Shown piece by piece: positions 18,048-25,955 of a DNA stretch of 64,000 nucleotides. The position numbers and the translations under genes are program-made. The DNA lies in the NCBI GenBank assembly GCA_016705065.1, contig JADIYY010000003.1, positions 62,001-126,000 of the forward strand, read 5' to 3'. The DNA comes from Candidatus Aalborgiella aggregata (GTDB lineage: Bacteria > Pseudomonadota > Gammaproteobacteria > Burkholderiales > Burkholderiaceae_C). A model generated the notes under the pieces. The model was given only the letters and a program-made list of their open reading frames with translations, made no database searches and was not told where the DNA came from. The first letter of the stretch is position 1; each line of letters begins with the position of its first letter.

Positions 18048-18731
18048 ATGTATGAATTAGGCGTTGTTTACCGCAACATCCAACGTGCTGACCGCGCAGC
18101 CGCCGACGGCTTGGCGGCATTGGGCTCGGCCACCGTGCACGAAGCCATGGGCCGGGTCGGTTTGCTCAAACCCTATATGCGCCCTATTTACGCGGGGCAG
18201 CAAGTTTCTGGCACGGCAGTGACCGTCCTCTTGCACCCGGGCGATAACTGGATGATGCACGTTGTGGCTGAGCAGATCAAACCCGGCGACATTGTGGTGG
18301 CTGCTGTGACAGCTGACTGCACCGACGGCTATTTTGGCGATTTGCTCGCCACCAGTTTCCAAGCGCGTGGTGCGCGTGCGCTCATCATTGACGCCGGCGT
18401 GCGCGATGTGAAAGAGTTACAGCGCATGAATTTTCCGGTGTGGAGCAAAGCCATCAGCAGCAAAGGCACGATCAAAGCCACTTTGGGCTCTGTCAACATT
18501 CCCGTCGTCTGCGCAGGCATGTTGGTCACACCGGGTGATGTGATTGTGGCGGATGATGATGGCGTGGTGTGTGTCCCCGCCGCGCGTGCGGTCGAAACAC
18601 TGGCCGCTGCGCAAAAGCGTGAAAGCTTTGAAGGCGAAAAACGCGCCAAATTAGCCTCAGGCGTTTTGGGCTTGGACATGTACAGCATGCGTGAACCATT
18701 GGCTAAAGCCGGGCTGAAGTACATTGATTGA
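18048..18731 (+). CDS. ligK: 4-carboxy-4-hydroxy-2-oxoadipate aldolase
   Basis: 227 residues, equivalent to LigK/PmdF. It cleaves 4-carboxy-4-hydroxy-2-oxoadipate to pyruvate and oxaloacetate, the last step of the 4,5-cleavage route. It has the class II HMG/CHA aldolase pattern: ATVHEAMGRVG near residue 28, GDIVVAAVTADCTDGYFGDLLA, the IIDAGVRDVKEL block with the Arg-Asp metal-site pair, and VCAGMLVTPGDVIVADDDGVV. Length is normal for the family. It lies immediately after ligJ; a 134-nt gap with hairpins separates it from ligI. Confidence 0.92.
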   Translation: MYELGVVYRNIQRADRAAADGLAALGSATVHEAMGRVGLLKPYMRPIYAGQQVSGTAVTVLLHPGDNWMMHVVAEQIKPGDIVVAAVTADCTDGYFGDLLATSFQARGARALIIDAGVRDVKELQRMNFPVWSKAISSKGTIKATLGSVNIPVVCAGMLVTPGDVIVADDDGVVCVPAARAVETLAAAQKRESFEGEKRAKLASGVLGLDMYSMREPLAKAGLKYID

Positions 18732-18772
18732 TGTCACCTCTGGCTGTTACTGGGTATCCGCTTAGGCTCATA

Positions 18773-18835
18773 CTGTCCTGCGGACAGAAATCGCTACAGC
18801 GAACACCCTGCAACAGCCTGCAACAGCCTGCAAAC
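18773..18835 (+). other. Two small hairpins and a tandem 10-bp repeat between ligK and ligI
   Basis: CTGTCC-TGC-GGACAG (18773-18787) and TCGCT-AC-AGCGA (18791-18802) are perfect short inverted repeats. They are followed by CCTGCAACAG at 18807-18816 and 18817-18826 and a partial third copy. There is no U-run after either hairpin, so a terminator is unlikely. An mRNA-processing or stability element is possible. Confidence 0.45.
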
Positions 18836-18865
18836 ATAACAAGCGCATAAAGAAACCAACTCAAC

Positions 18866-19792
18866 ATGACCAAACCAACAACCGGTGATTTCACCAAAAC
18901 CCCAGGCTGGTTAGACTGGTACACAGGTCCCAGCAAACCGCGTTTCAAACTCCCTGCGGGCGCGGTGGATGCGCATTGCCACGTGTTTGGGCCAGGTGCG
19001 TTGTTTCCTTATGCGCCTGAACGCAAATACACACCTTGCGATGCATCCAAAGAACAATTGTTTGCACTGCGTGACCATTTGGGTTTTGATAAAAACGTGA
19101 TCGTGCAAGCCACTTGCCACGGTGCAGACAACCGCGCTTTGGTCGATGCATTGATAGCCGCCAAAGGCAAGGCCCGCGGTGTGGCCACGGTAAAGCGTGG
19201 CGTAACCGATGCTGAAATTCAAGCCATGCACGATGCGGGTGTGCGCGGCGTGCGCTTTAATTTTGTCAAACGCTTGGTGGACTTCACACCCAAAGACGAG
19301 CTGATGGAAATCGCCAGCCGCATCGCCAAGTGGGGCTGGCACGTGGTAATTTATTTTGAAGCGGTGGATTTGCCAGAGCTGTGGGATTTTTTCACCGCAC
19401 TGCCCACCACCATTGTGGTCGACCACATGGGACGACCTGATGTGTCGCTGCCAGTCAGCGGACCACAATTTGCCTTGTTCCAAAAATTCATGCGTGAACA
19501 CCACAATGTGTGGAGCAAAGTAAGCTGCCCCGAGCGCCTGAGCGTAACCGGTCCCAAAGCGCTAAACGGTGAGCAAAATGCCTACGCCGATGTCATCCCG
19601 TTTGCCAAAGCGATTGTGGAAGAATTTCCAAACCGCGTATTGTGGGGCACCGATTGGCCGCACCCCAATTTGAAAGACCACATGCCGGACGATGGCTTGT
19701 TGGTGGACTTTATCCCGCACATCGCAAGCACGCCAGAATTGCAATACCAGCTGTTGGTGGACAATCCCAACCGACTCTATTGGAATTCATAA
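18866..19792 (+). CDS. ligI: 2-pyrone-4,6-dicarboxylate hydrolase
   Basis: 308 residues, equivalent to LigI/PmdD. It hydrolyses 2-pyrone-4,6-dicarboxylate (PDC) to 4-oxalomesaconate. It is an amidohydrolase-superfamily barrel with VDAHCHVFGPG near residue 33, the VIVQATCHGADN strand, VRGVRFNFVKR, VVDHMGRPD, and the terminal RVLWGTDWPHPN block with the catalytic aspartate. The ribosome site is weak. The pirin-like gene follows after a 10-nt gap. Confidence 0.92.
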   Translation: MTKPTTGDFTKTPGWLDWYTGPSKPRFKLPAGAVDAHCHVFGPGALFPYAPERKYTPCDASKEQLFALRDHLGFDKNVIVQATCHGADNRALVDALIAAKGKARGVATVKRGVTDAEIQAMHDAGVRGVRFNFVKRLVDFTPKDELMEIASRIAKWGWHVVIYFEAVDLPELWDFFTALPTTIVVDHMGRPDVSLPVSGPQFALFQKFMREHHNVWSKVSCPERLSVTGPKALNGEQNAYADVIPFAKAIVEEFPNRVLWGTDWPHPNLKDHMPDDGLLVDFIPHIASTPELQYQLLVDNPNRLYWNS

Positions 19793-19802
19793 GGAAATCA
19801 CC

Positions 19803-20699
19803 ATGACCACACCTGTTGCGCAAAGCACCGCACAATCCACGGCCAAAACCATCGTACAAATCAAAAGCGCACCACCACAGCATTGGGTGGGCAATGGTTT
19901 CAAGGTGCATGGTATGTTCAATTACAACGACAACGCGGCATTGTTCAGCCCGTTTTTGTTGATGGACTATGGTGCACCCACACAATTTGCGCCCAACATG
20001 GGGCAACCCAACGGCGTGGGTTCGCACCCGCACCGCGGTTTTGAAACCGTCACCATTGCCTACACAGGTGAAGTCACACACCGCGACTCGGCCGGAGGCG
20101 GTGGCACCATAGCTGCTGGTGATGTGCAGTGGATGACTGCAGGGGCCGGCATTGTGCACAATGAATTTCATTCACCAGCGTTTAGCCAACAAGGTGGCTT
20201 GATGCACATGGTGCAACTGTGGGTGAACTTGCCCGCCAAAGACAAAATGACTCCCGCACATTACCAAGCCATCAGCAAAGCGCAAATCGCCCAAGTTGAT
20301 TCAGATGCTGGCTCGGTGCGTTTGATAGCTGGCGATCTCGATGGACACAAGGGCGCTGCCGAAACCTACACACCCATGCGTTTGTGGGATGTGCGCGTGA
20401 AAGCAGGACAAACCATGTCGCTATCACAACCCGACGGTTGGACCACCTTGCTTTTGGTGCAAAGTGGTACGGTACAAGTCAATGGCAGCAACACAGTAGG
20501 CGCAGCGCAATTGGTGGTGTTGAGCCGCAAAGGCAGTGATGTGAGTATCAGCGCCAGCAGCGATGCACAAGTTTTGCTTTTAGCAGGCGAGCCCATCAAC
20601 GAACCCGTTGTTGGCTACGGCCCCTTTGTCATGAACACCAAAGCAGAAATTCAACAAGCCTTTTTCGATTTTGATTCTGGCAAGTTTGGAGAAATTTAA
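19803..20699 (+). CDS. Pirin family protein
   Basis: About 298 residues from the ATG at 19803, which has AAGGA upstream; the longer in-frame extension overlaps ligI and is not real. The bicupin pattern is clear: GVGSHPHRGFETVTIAYTGE and GDVQWMTAGAGIVHNEFH carry the metal-ligand His and Glu residues of the N-terminal cupin, and the second cupin is more diverged. Pirins bind Fe and some have quercetinase activity. Here the gene sits inside the protocatechuate operon and its stop overlaps the ligA start by one base, so it is translationally coupled to the dioxygenase. A protective or accessory role in aromatic breakdown is inference. Confidence 0.88.
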   Translation: MTTPVAQSTAQSTAKTIVQIKSAPPQHWVGNGFKVHGMFNYNDNAALFSPFLLMDYGAPTQFAPNMGQPNGVGSHPHRGFETVTIAYTGEVTHRDSAGGGGTIAAGDVQWMTAGAGIVHNEFHSPAFSQQGGLMHMVQLWVNLPAKDKMTPAHYQAISKAQIAQVDSDAGSVRLIAGDLDGHKGAAETYTPMRLWDVRVKAGQTMSLSQPDGWTTLLLVQSGTVQVNGSNTVGAAQLVVLSRKGSDVSISASSDAQVLLLAGEPINEPVVGYGPFVMNTKAEIQQAFFDFDSGKFGEI

Positions 20700-21142
20700 T
20701 GTCCTTGCACAAACCTTATCTGGATATTCCTGGCACCACCATTTTTGATGCTGAACAAAGCCGCAAAGGCTTTCACCTGAACCAGTTTTGCATGTCGCTG
20801 ATGAAGGCCGAAAACCGCGAACGATTCAAAGCCAATCAGCGCGCATATTTGGATGAGTGGCCAATGTCCGAAGATCAAAAGCAAGCTGTACTCACTGCCG
20901 ACTTGAACCGTGCCATCGCCTTGGGTGGCAATATTTATTTCTTGGCCAAATTGGGCGCCACGCATGGCAAAAGCTTTCAGCAAATGGCGGGCAGCATGAC
21001 AGGCATGACCGAGATTGAATACCGCGACATGATGATTGCCGGTGGCCGCTCTGCCAATGGTAACCGCGTGATTGGCGAGAATGGCGATGCCCAAGTGAAC
21101 CGCCAGCCGCAAGGGCATGGCACCGGCAAATTATTGGACTAA
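20699..21142 (+). CDS. ligA: Protocatechuate 4,5-dioxygenase, alpha subunit
   Basis: 147 residues. This is the small, mostly helical subunit that closes over the active site of the LigAB extradiol dioxygenase (PmdA in Comamonas). Features are the opening with IPGTTIFDAEQSRKGFHLNQ, KAENRERFKANQRAYLDEW, and the GGNIYFLAKLGATHGKSFQQM block, all typical of LigA. The ATG overlaps the pirin stop codon (TAATG). The beta subunit follows 25 nt downstream. Confidence 0.93.
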   Translation: MSLHKPYLDIPGTTIFDAEQSRKGFHLNQFCMSLMKAENRERFKANQRAYLDEWPMSEDQKQAVLTADLNRAIALGGNIYFLAKLGATHGKSFQQMAGSMTGMTEIEYRDMMIAGGRSANGNRVIGENGDAQVNRQPQGHGTGKLLD

Positions 21143-21167
21143 AAGTACAGCGTAAAAAAGATATACC

Positions 21168-22040
21168 ATGGCAAAAATTACCGCAAGCGTCTATACCTCA
21201 CACGTGCCCGCCATTGGCGCGGCACTTGATTTGAAAAAAGACCACGAGCCCTATTGGCAACCCGTGTTCAAGGGTTACGAAAAATCCAAGCAATGGATGA
21301 AAGACAACAAGCCGGACGTGATATTTTTGGTCTATAACGACCACGCCACCGCATTCAGTTTGGAGATGATTCCTACGATTGCTATTGGCTGCGCGGAATC
21401 GTTCACTCCAGCGGACGAGGGCTATGGCGCTCGCCCTGTGCCTGTAGTGCAAGGACACCCCGAATTGGCCGCGCACATAGCGCAATCTGTCATTCAGCAA
21501 GATTTTGACCTCACCATCGTCAACAAAATGGATGTGGACCACGGCTTGACGGTGCCACTGTCGCTGATGTGTGGCGATGTGAAAGAATGGCCCTGTCCTG
21601 TCATCCCTTTCGCGGTGAACGTGGTGCAATACCCGGTGCCGTCGGGACAACGCTGCTTTAACTTGGGCAAAGCCCTGCGCAAAGCGATTGAAAGTTTTGA
21701 CCAAAATTTGAACGTTCAAATTTGGGGCACAGGCGGTATGAGCCACCAACTGCAAGGCGCACGCGCGGGCTTGATTAACTTGGATTGGGACAAAGCTTTT
21801 GTTGAGCGCATGGTGAAAAATCCGGCCGACTTGGCCACATTGCCGCACATTGATTACGTACGCGAAGCCGGTTCTGAAGGCATTGAATTGGTGATGTGGC
21901 TGATTGCACGCGGCGCGATGGCCGATGTGAGCGACGACCTTGCCAAGATAGGCAAAGCACCCAAAGAAATTCACCGCTTTCACCATGTGCCCGCCAGCAA
22001 CACATCGGTGGGGCATTTGATTTTAGAAAACCAAAATTAA
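21168..22040 (+). CDS. ligB: Protocatechuate 4,5-dioxygenase, beta (catalytic) subunit
   Basis: 290 residues. It opens protocatechuate between C4 and C5 with O2 to give 4-carboxy-2-hydroxymuconate-6-semialdehyde. Fold-specific residues are visible: the Fe(II)-ligand His in YTSHVPAIGAA near residue 12, a second His in the VYNDHATAF segment, the active-site VDHGLTVPLSLM block (catalytic His), and the Glu-containing region VREAGSEGIELVMW. Length matches LigB/PmdB. It belongs to the LigB-type extradiol family, unrelated to the catechol 2,3-dioxygenase fold. Confidence 0.94.
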   Translation: MAKITASVYTSHVPAIGAALDLKKDHEPYWQPVFKGYEKSKQWMKDNKPDVIFLVYNDHATAFSLEMIPTIAIGCAESFTPADEGYGARPVPVVQGHPELAAHIAQSVIQQDFDLTIVNKMDVDHGLTVPLSLMCGDVKEWPCPVIPFAVNVVQYPVPSGQRCFNLGKALRKAIESFDQNLNVQIWGTGGMSHQLQGARAGLINLDWDKAFVERMVKNPADLATLPHIDYVREAGSEGIELVMWLIARGAMADVSDDLAKIGKAPKEIHRFHHVPASNTSVGHLILENQN

Positions 22041-22075
22041 GTCATCCTCTCAAGGATTCAGCAACAGGAAAACAC

Positions 22076-23032
22076 ATGAGCAAAACCATCAAAGTCGCCT
22101 TGGCAGGCGCAGGTGCATTCGGTATCAAACATTTAGACGGTGTTAAAAACATAGAAGGCGTTGAAGTTGTCTCGCTCGTCAGCCGCGAATTGGAAAAGAC
22201 CAAAGAAGTCGCGGCCAAATATGGCATTGGCCATGTCACTACCCATCTAGACGACAGCTTGGCGCTGAAGGAAGTGGATGCTGTCATCTTGTGCACCCCC
22301 ACGCAAATGCACGCTGAGCAAACTTTGGCATGTTTGAAAGCAGGCAAACACGTGCAGGTTGAAATCCCCTTGGCCGACACCCTCAAAGGCGCAAATGATG
22401 TGGTAGCGATGGCGAAAAGCAGCGGCTTGGTGGCCATGTGCGGCCACACACGCCGCTTCAACCCCAGCCACCAATATGTGCACAAGCAAATCCAAGCTGG
22501 TAAATTCAACATTCAACAAATGGATGTGCAAACCTATTTCTTTAGACGCACCAACATGAACGCACTGGGCCAAGCCCGCAGTTGGACCGACCATTTGCTG
22601 TGGCACCACGCCGCGCACACGGTTGATTTATTTGCCTACCAAGCTAGTAGCCCGATTGTCAAAGCCAATGCGATTCAAGGACCGATTCACCCAACGCTGG
22701 GCATTGCCATGGACATGTCAATTCAGCTCAAAGCCGCCAATGGTGCGATTTGTACTTTGAGCTTGAGCTTCAACAACGATGGACCATTGGGCACATTCTT
22801 CCGTTACATTGGCGACAGCGCCACCTACATCGCACGCTATGACGATTTATTCAACGGCAAGGATGAGAAGATTGATGTCAGCCAAGTGGATGTGTCCATG
22901 AATGGCATTGAACTGCAAGACCGCGAATTTTTCGCCGCCATCAAAGAAGGGCGCGAACCGAATTCCAGCGTGGCGCAAGTGTTCAACTGCTACCAAGTGT
23001 TGCATGACTTGGAACAACAATTGAACGCTTAA
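22076..23032 (+). CDS. ligC: 4-carboxy-2-hydroxymuconate-6-semialdehyde dehydrogenase
   Basis: 318 residues from the ATG at 22076, which has AGGAA upstream; the longer frame extends into ligB and is not used. This is LigC/PmdC, which oxidises the (cyclised) ring-fission product to PDC with NAD(P)+. It is a Gfo/Idh/MocA-type oxidoreductase: Rossmann motif ALAGAGAFGIKHL, AVILCTPTQMHAEQ, and VQVEIPLADT, where the usual EKP-type motif is replaced by VEIPLA. It is the last gene of the operon and is followed 70 nt later by secB. Confidence 0.92.
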   Translation: MSKTIKVALAGAGAFGIKHLDGVKNIEGVEVVSLVSRELEKTKEVAAKYGIGHVTTHLDDSLALKEVDAVILCTPTQMHAEQTLACLKAGKHVQVEIPLADTLKGANDVVAMAKSSGLVAMCGHTRRFNPSHQYVHKQIQAGKFNIQQMDVQTYFFRRTNMNALGQARSWTDHLLWHHAAHTVDLFAYQASSPIVKANAIQGPIHPTLGIAMDMSIQLKAANGAICTLSLSFNNDGPLGTFFRYIGDSATYIARYDDLFNGKDEKIDVSQVDVSMNGIELQDREFFAAIKEGREPNSSVAQVFNCYQVLHDLEQQLNA

Positions 23033-23102
23033 GCAAATCGCTTTGGCAGGTCTGAGATAATGGGTTCTTCTTGAACCCTTTTCTTTATACCGAAAGCAAA
23101 CC

Positions 23103-23561
23103 ATGGCTGATGAAGCAAGCAACAACCTAGATCCCGTTTTTCAAATCCAACGCGTTTATTTGAAAGAAGCCTCACTCGAGCAACCCAATTCACCTGCTAT
23201 TTTGTTGCAGCATGACAACCCAGCTGTGGATATTCAATTGGGTGTGGAAGCCACACCTATTTCTGAAGGCGTGTATGAAGTATCGGTAACAGCCACTGTG
23301 CACACCAAAATTGCCGACAAAACCGTTTTCTTGGTTGAAGCCAAGCAAGCAGGTATTTTTGAAATTCGCAATTTACCGCAAGAACAGATGCCACAAATCA
23401 TGGGCATCACTTGTCCGCAAATTGTGTATCCTTACTTGCGCGGCAATGTGTCTGACATCATTTCTCGCGCTGGGTTTCCGCCTGTACATTTGGCTGAAAT
23501 TAACTTCCAAGCCATGTACGAACAGCAACAAGCCGAAGCGGCTGCCACGCCGCTGCAATAA
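23103..23561 (+). CDS. secB: Protein-export chaperone SecB
   Basis: 152 residues. SecB keeps precursors unfolded and delivers them to SecA. The family pattern is clear: FQIQRVYLKEASLEQPNSPAIL at the N-terminus in the expected place, FLVEAKQAGIFEI, the CPQIVYPYLRGNVSDIISRAGFPPVHLAEINFQAMY region (in part), and a Gln/Ala-rich tail. It has a GAAAG ribosome site. In many proteobacteria secB lies next to gpsA, as here. Confidence 0.96.
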   Translation: MADEASNNLDPVFQIQRVYLKEASLEQPNSPAILLQHDNPAVDIQLGVEATPISEGVYEVSVTATVHTKIADKTVFLVEAKQAGIFEIRNLPQEQMPQIMGITCPQIVYPYLRGNVSDIISRAGFPPVHLAEINFQAMYEQQQAEAAATPLQ

Positions 23562-23571
23562 GCTTGCATCC

Positions 23572-23640
23572 GAAAATTATATGATAAATCAGGCTGTATA
23601 CGCCGTATTTATTGCCTAATATGCTATTAAAAATATAGCA
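23572..23640 (-). repeat. Dispersed ~65-bp repeat, copy 4
   Basis: Read on the minus strand it starts TGCTATATTTTTAATAGCAT, then TTAGGCAATAAATACGGC, then TACAGCCTGATTTATCATAT. It occupies the secB-gpsA gap. Relative to secB it has the same orientation that copies 1 and 2 have to the genes they follow. Confidence 0.8.
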
Positions 23641-23666
23641 TAGGCCGTTTGCAACAGACTTAGCAG

Positions 23667-24685
23667 ATGAAAATTTCAATCTTTGGTGCGGGTGCTTGGG
23701 GTACGGCTTTGGCAGTCAATGCAGCCAGTGCGACCAAGGGGGCTGATGCGGGTCATCAAATTACGCTGTGGACGCGTGATGTGGCGCAAGCGGTACAGAT
23801 GCAGACTGACGGTGTCAACGCCCGCTATTTACCCAGCATTCCTCTACCCGCTGCACTGCAAATCGCACACGGTGATATCGCTACACACAGTCAACAAGCT
23901 GATTTGTGCATCATCGCCACACCCATGTCAGCTCTGCGCAGCATGCTGTTGCAGTTGAATAAGGTCACCTGCCCAGTGGTGTGGTTATGCAAAGGTTTTG
24001 AGACAGCGCAAGATGGGCAAGAGGGTTTGTTGGGGCATGAAATTGCAGCACAGGTTTGCCACGGTGATTTGCGCTTTGGCGTTTTAAGTGGCCCCAGTTT
24101 TGCGCTGGAAGTGGCACGCGGTCAACCCACAGCCTTGGTTGCTGCCAGCCAACATACGCCAGCGTGTGCGATGCCTTGGTTACGGCATTTCACAGCAACA
24201 CTTTGCGTGTGTACGCCAATGACGATGTGATTGGTGTCGAAGTGGGTGGCGCAGTTAAAAACGTTTTGGCCATTGCCACAGGCTTGTGTGATGGTTTGAA
24301 TTTGGGTTTGAATGCGCGTGCTGCACTGCTCACACGCGGTTTGGCAGAAATGACACGGCTGGGTGTGGCACTGGGTGCCAGGCCTGAAACTTTAATGGGC
24401 TTGTCTGGCTTAGGTGATTTGATTTTGACTGCGACTGGTGATTTAAGCCGCAACCGCCAAGTGGGTTTGTTGCTGGCCCAAGGCCAAAGTTTGGCGCAAG
24501 CCGTTTCCTCACTGGGCCATGTGGCAGAAGGCGTTTACAGCGCACGCACGGTGAGCCAGCGCGCACGGTCACTGGGTGTGGATATGCCCATCACGCAAAG
24601 TGTGGTGGACGTGCTGGACGGCACCATCAGTGCAAAAAATGCCGTAGCGCAACTCATGGGGCGCGATGCAACGCAAGAGGTTTAG
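23667..24685 (+). pseudogene. gpsA: Glycerol-3-phosphate dehydrogenase (NAD(P)+), interrupted by one frameshift
   Basis: The enzyme makes sn-glycerol 3-phosphate from dihydroxyacetone phosphate for phospholipid synthesis. The first ~165 residues read in the frame of the ATG at 23667 (GAGAWGTALA dinucleotide motif, WLCKGFE, GPSFALEVARGQPTALV). The remainder reads in the -1 frame (RVYANDDVIGVEVGGAVKNVLAIA with the catalytic lysine, GLSGLGDLILTATG, EGVYSARTV). The frames meet near 24155-24165, where one base appears to be missing; restoring one base joins the two parts with no loss of family residues. gpsA is normally important for growth, so a sequencing error is more likely than a true null, but this cannot be proved here. 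Confidence 0.88.
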
Positions 24686-24704
24686 ATAGTTCTAGAGATT
24701 TGGA

Positions 24705-25550
24705 TTAGGCCGCCACAACCATGGCTTGCCATTGCACACGTTCAGGTGCCGAAAAGCACAAGAACCGCTTGTTGGTCGCGCGTCCTATCGCACACAGATT
24801 CAATTGTTGTGCCAATGCCAAGCCCATCTCCGTCATGCCACTGCGCGACACCACAATGGGGATGCCCATTTGCGCTGATTTCATAACCATTTCACTGGTT
24901 AAGCGGCCTGTGGTGTAGAAAACAACTTCTTGAGTTTGGACTTTGTTTTCTTGCAGCCACATCCAGCCTGCAATGGTGTCAATCGCGTTATGACGCCCAA
25001 CATCTTCTACAAAAATTAATTTTTCTGCATGCGTGTCTTGGGTTGAAAACAAAGCGCAACCATGCACTGATCCGGCTTTTTTGTAAATACTGTCTTGCAA
25101 GCGAATGGTGTCGGTGATTTCTTCTAGCTGTGTTTGCGTGACATGCGCAGCTGGCAACTGGATGCCATCTAAGGCATCCAGTACATCGCCAAACAAGCTG
25201 CCTTGCCCACAACCGGTGGTCACCACCCGTTTTTCGGTGCGCTTTTCAATGTCCGATATGCCATTGCGCGTTTTCACAGCTGCGGCACCGACATCCCAAT
25301 CAACGGTGATGGATTCAATCTCATCCAATGTTTCGACCAAACGCTGGTTACGCAAATAGCCCAAAACCAACCATTCTGGGTGTGCGCCCAGCGTCATCAA
25401 GGTCACCAGTTCACGCTTGTCCACGTAAATGGTTAAGGCGCGTTCTGCAGGGATAAAAAGAGTTCTACTTTGCCCAAACTCATCCGTGACGACAACTTCA
25501 CGCACCACAGGCGCGCGTGCCTGTGTTAAAAAAGGAAGCGTAGCGTTCAA
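24705..25550 (-). CDS. fdhD: Formate dehydrogenase accessory sulfurtransferase FdhD
   Basis: 281 residues. FdhD passes sulphur from IscS to the molybdenum cofactor of formate dehydrogenases. Family features are EWLVLGYLRNQRL near residue 59, the GSVHGCALF strand, FVEDVGRHNAIDTI, and YTTGRLTSEMVMKSAQMGIPIVVSRS. The loop that carries the CxxC pair in Escherichia coli FdhD has a single Cys here (TTGCGQGS, Cys114), so persulfide transfer would rely on one cysteine. It is the last gene of the leftward formate island and faces gpsA, with a 19-nt gap between the two ends. Confidence 0.93.
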   Translation of the reverse strand: MNATLPFLTQARAPVVREVVVTDEFGQSRTLFIPAERALTIYVDKRELVTLMTLGAHPEWLVLGYLRNQRLVETLDEIESITVDWDVGAAAVKTRNGISDIEKRTEKRVVTTGCGQGSLFGDVLDALDGIQLPAAHVTQTQLEEITDTIRLQDSIYKKAGSVHGCALFSTQDTHAEKLIFVEDVGRHNAIDTIAGWMWLQENKVQTQEVVFYTTGRLTSEMVMKSAQMGIPIVVSRSGMTEMGLALAQQLNLCAIGRATNKRFLCFSAPERVQWQAMVVAA

Positions 25551-25577
25551 TTCAGGGCTTTAGTTCAAGGCATTAAC

Positions 25578-25943
25578 TCAAGGCTTTTTAGCCGCGGCAA
25601 CCGGTGCTGCAACAACGGCAGGTTTTGCGACCACCACTGTACCTGCTGCTGCCGGTGCTGCCGCTTCAGGCAATGGATAAACAAAAGGACCCGGATCAGC
25701 GCACGGCGCTGTTGCCACTGCCGGCTTAGCTGTCTTATTTGTTTTGTAATAGTGCGCTGCTGTTTTATCTTGTGACTTGCACAATAAATAATTGTCAACC
25801 TTTCCACTCCAAGCCGTTTTAGCAGCGGCTTCAGCAGCTTTTGCTTTGGCCTCGTCAGAGGGTGCTGGCAATTTTGCAAAACCGGCGCTTGCAAATCCAA
25901 GCATCAACAAAATGAAAATCGATTTTGTATATTGAGATTTCAT
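25578..25943 (-). CDS. Small exported Ala/Pro-rich protein of the formate dehydrogenase cluster
   Basis: About 121 residues from the ATG at 25943, which has AAAGGA eight bases upstream. A signal peptide (FILLMLGFASAGFA) precedes a short helical segment (EAKAKAAEAAAKTAWSGKVD), a region with two Cys (LLCKSQDKTA and ATAPCADPGPF), and an Ala/Val/Pro-rich tail ending in Lys-Lys-Pro. The two Cys are about 30 residues apart and not in a CxxCH haem motif. It directly follows the FDH gamma gene (12 nt) and precedes fdhD. I do not recognise a named family. Confidence 0.65.
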   Translation of the reverse strand: MKSQYTKSIFILLMLGFASAGFAKLPAPSDEAKAKAAEAAAKTAWSGKVDNYLLCKSQDKTAAHYYKTNKTAKPAVATAPCADPGPFVYPLPEAAAPAAAGTVVVAKPAVVAAPVAAAKKP

Positions 25944-25955
25944 TTCCACAGTCCT

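Noticed and set aside
18773..18802. Terminator after ligK
   Set aside because: Hairpins are short and lack a T-run on either strand side; operon continues in the same direction.
21198..22016. Leftward 272-codon open frame opposite ligB
   Set aside because: Antisense to the catalytic dioxygenase gene and His-rich as expected of a shadow frame.
25565..25900. Leftward 111-codon frame overlapping the small exported protein
   Set aside because: Gln/Leu-rich other-frame reading; the overlapping frame has signal peptide and AAAGGA site.
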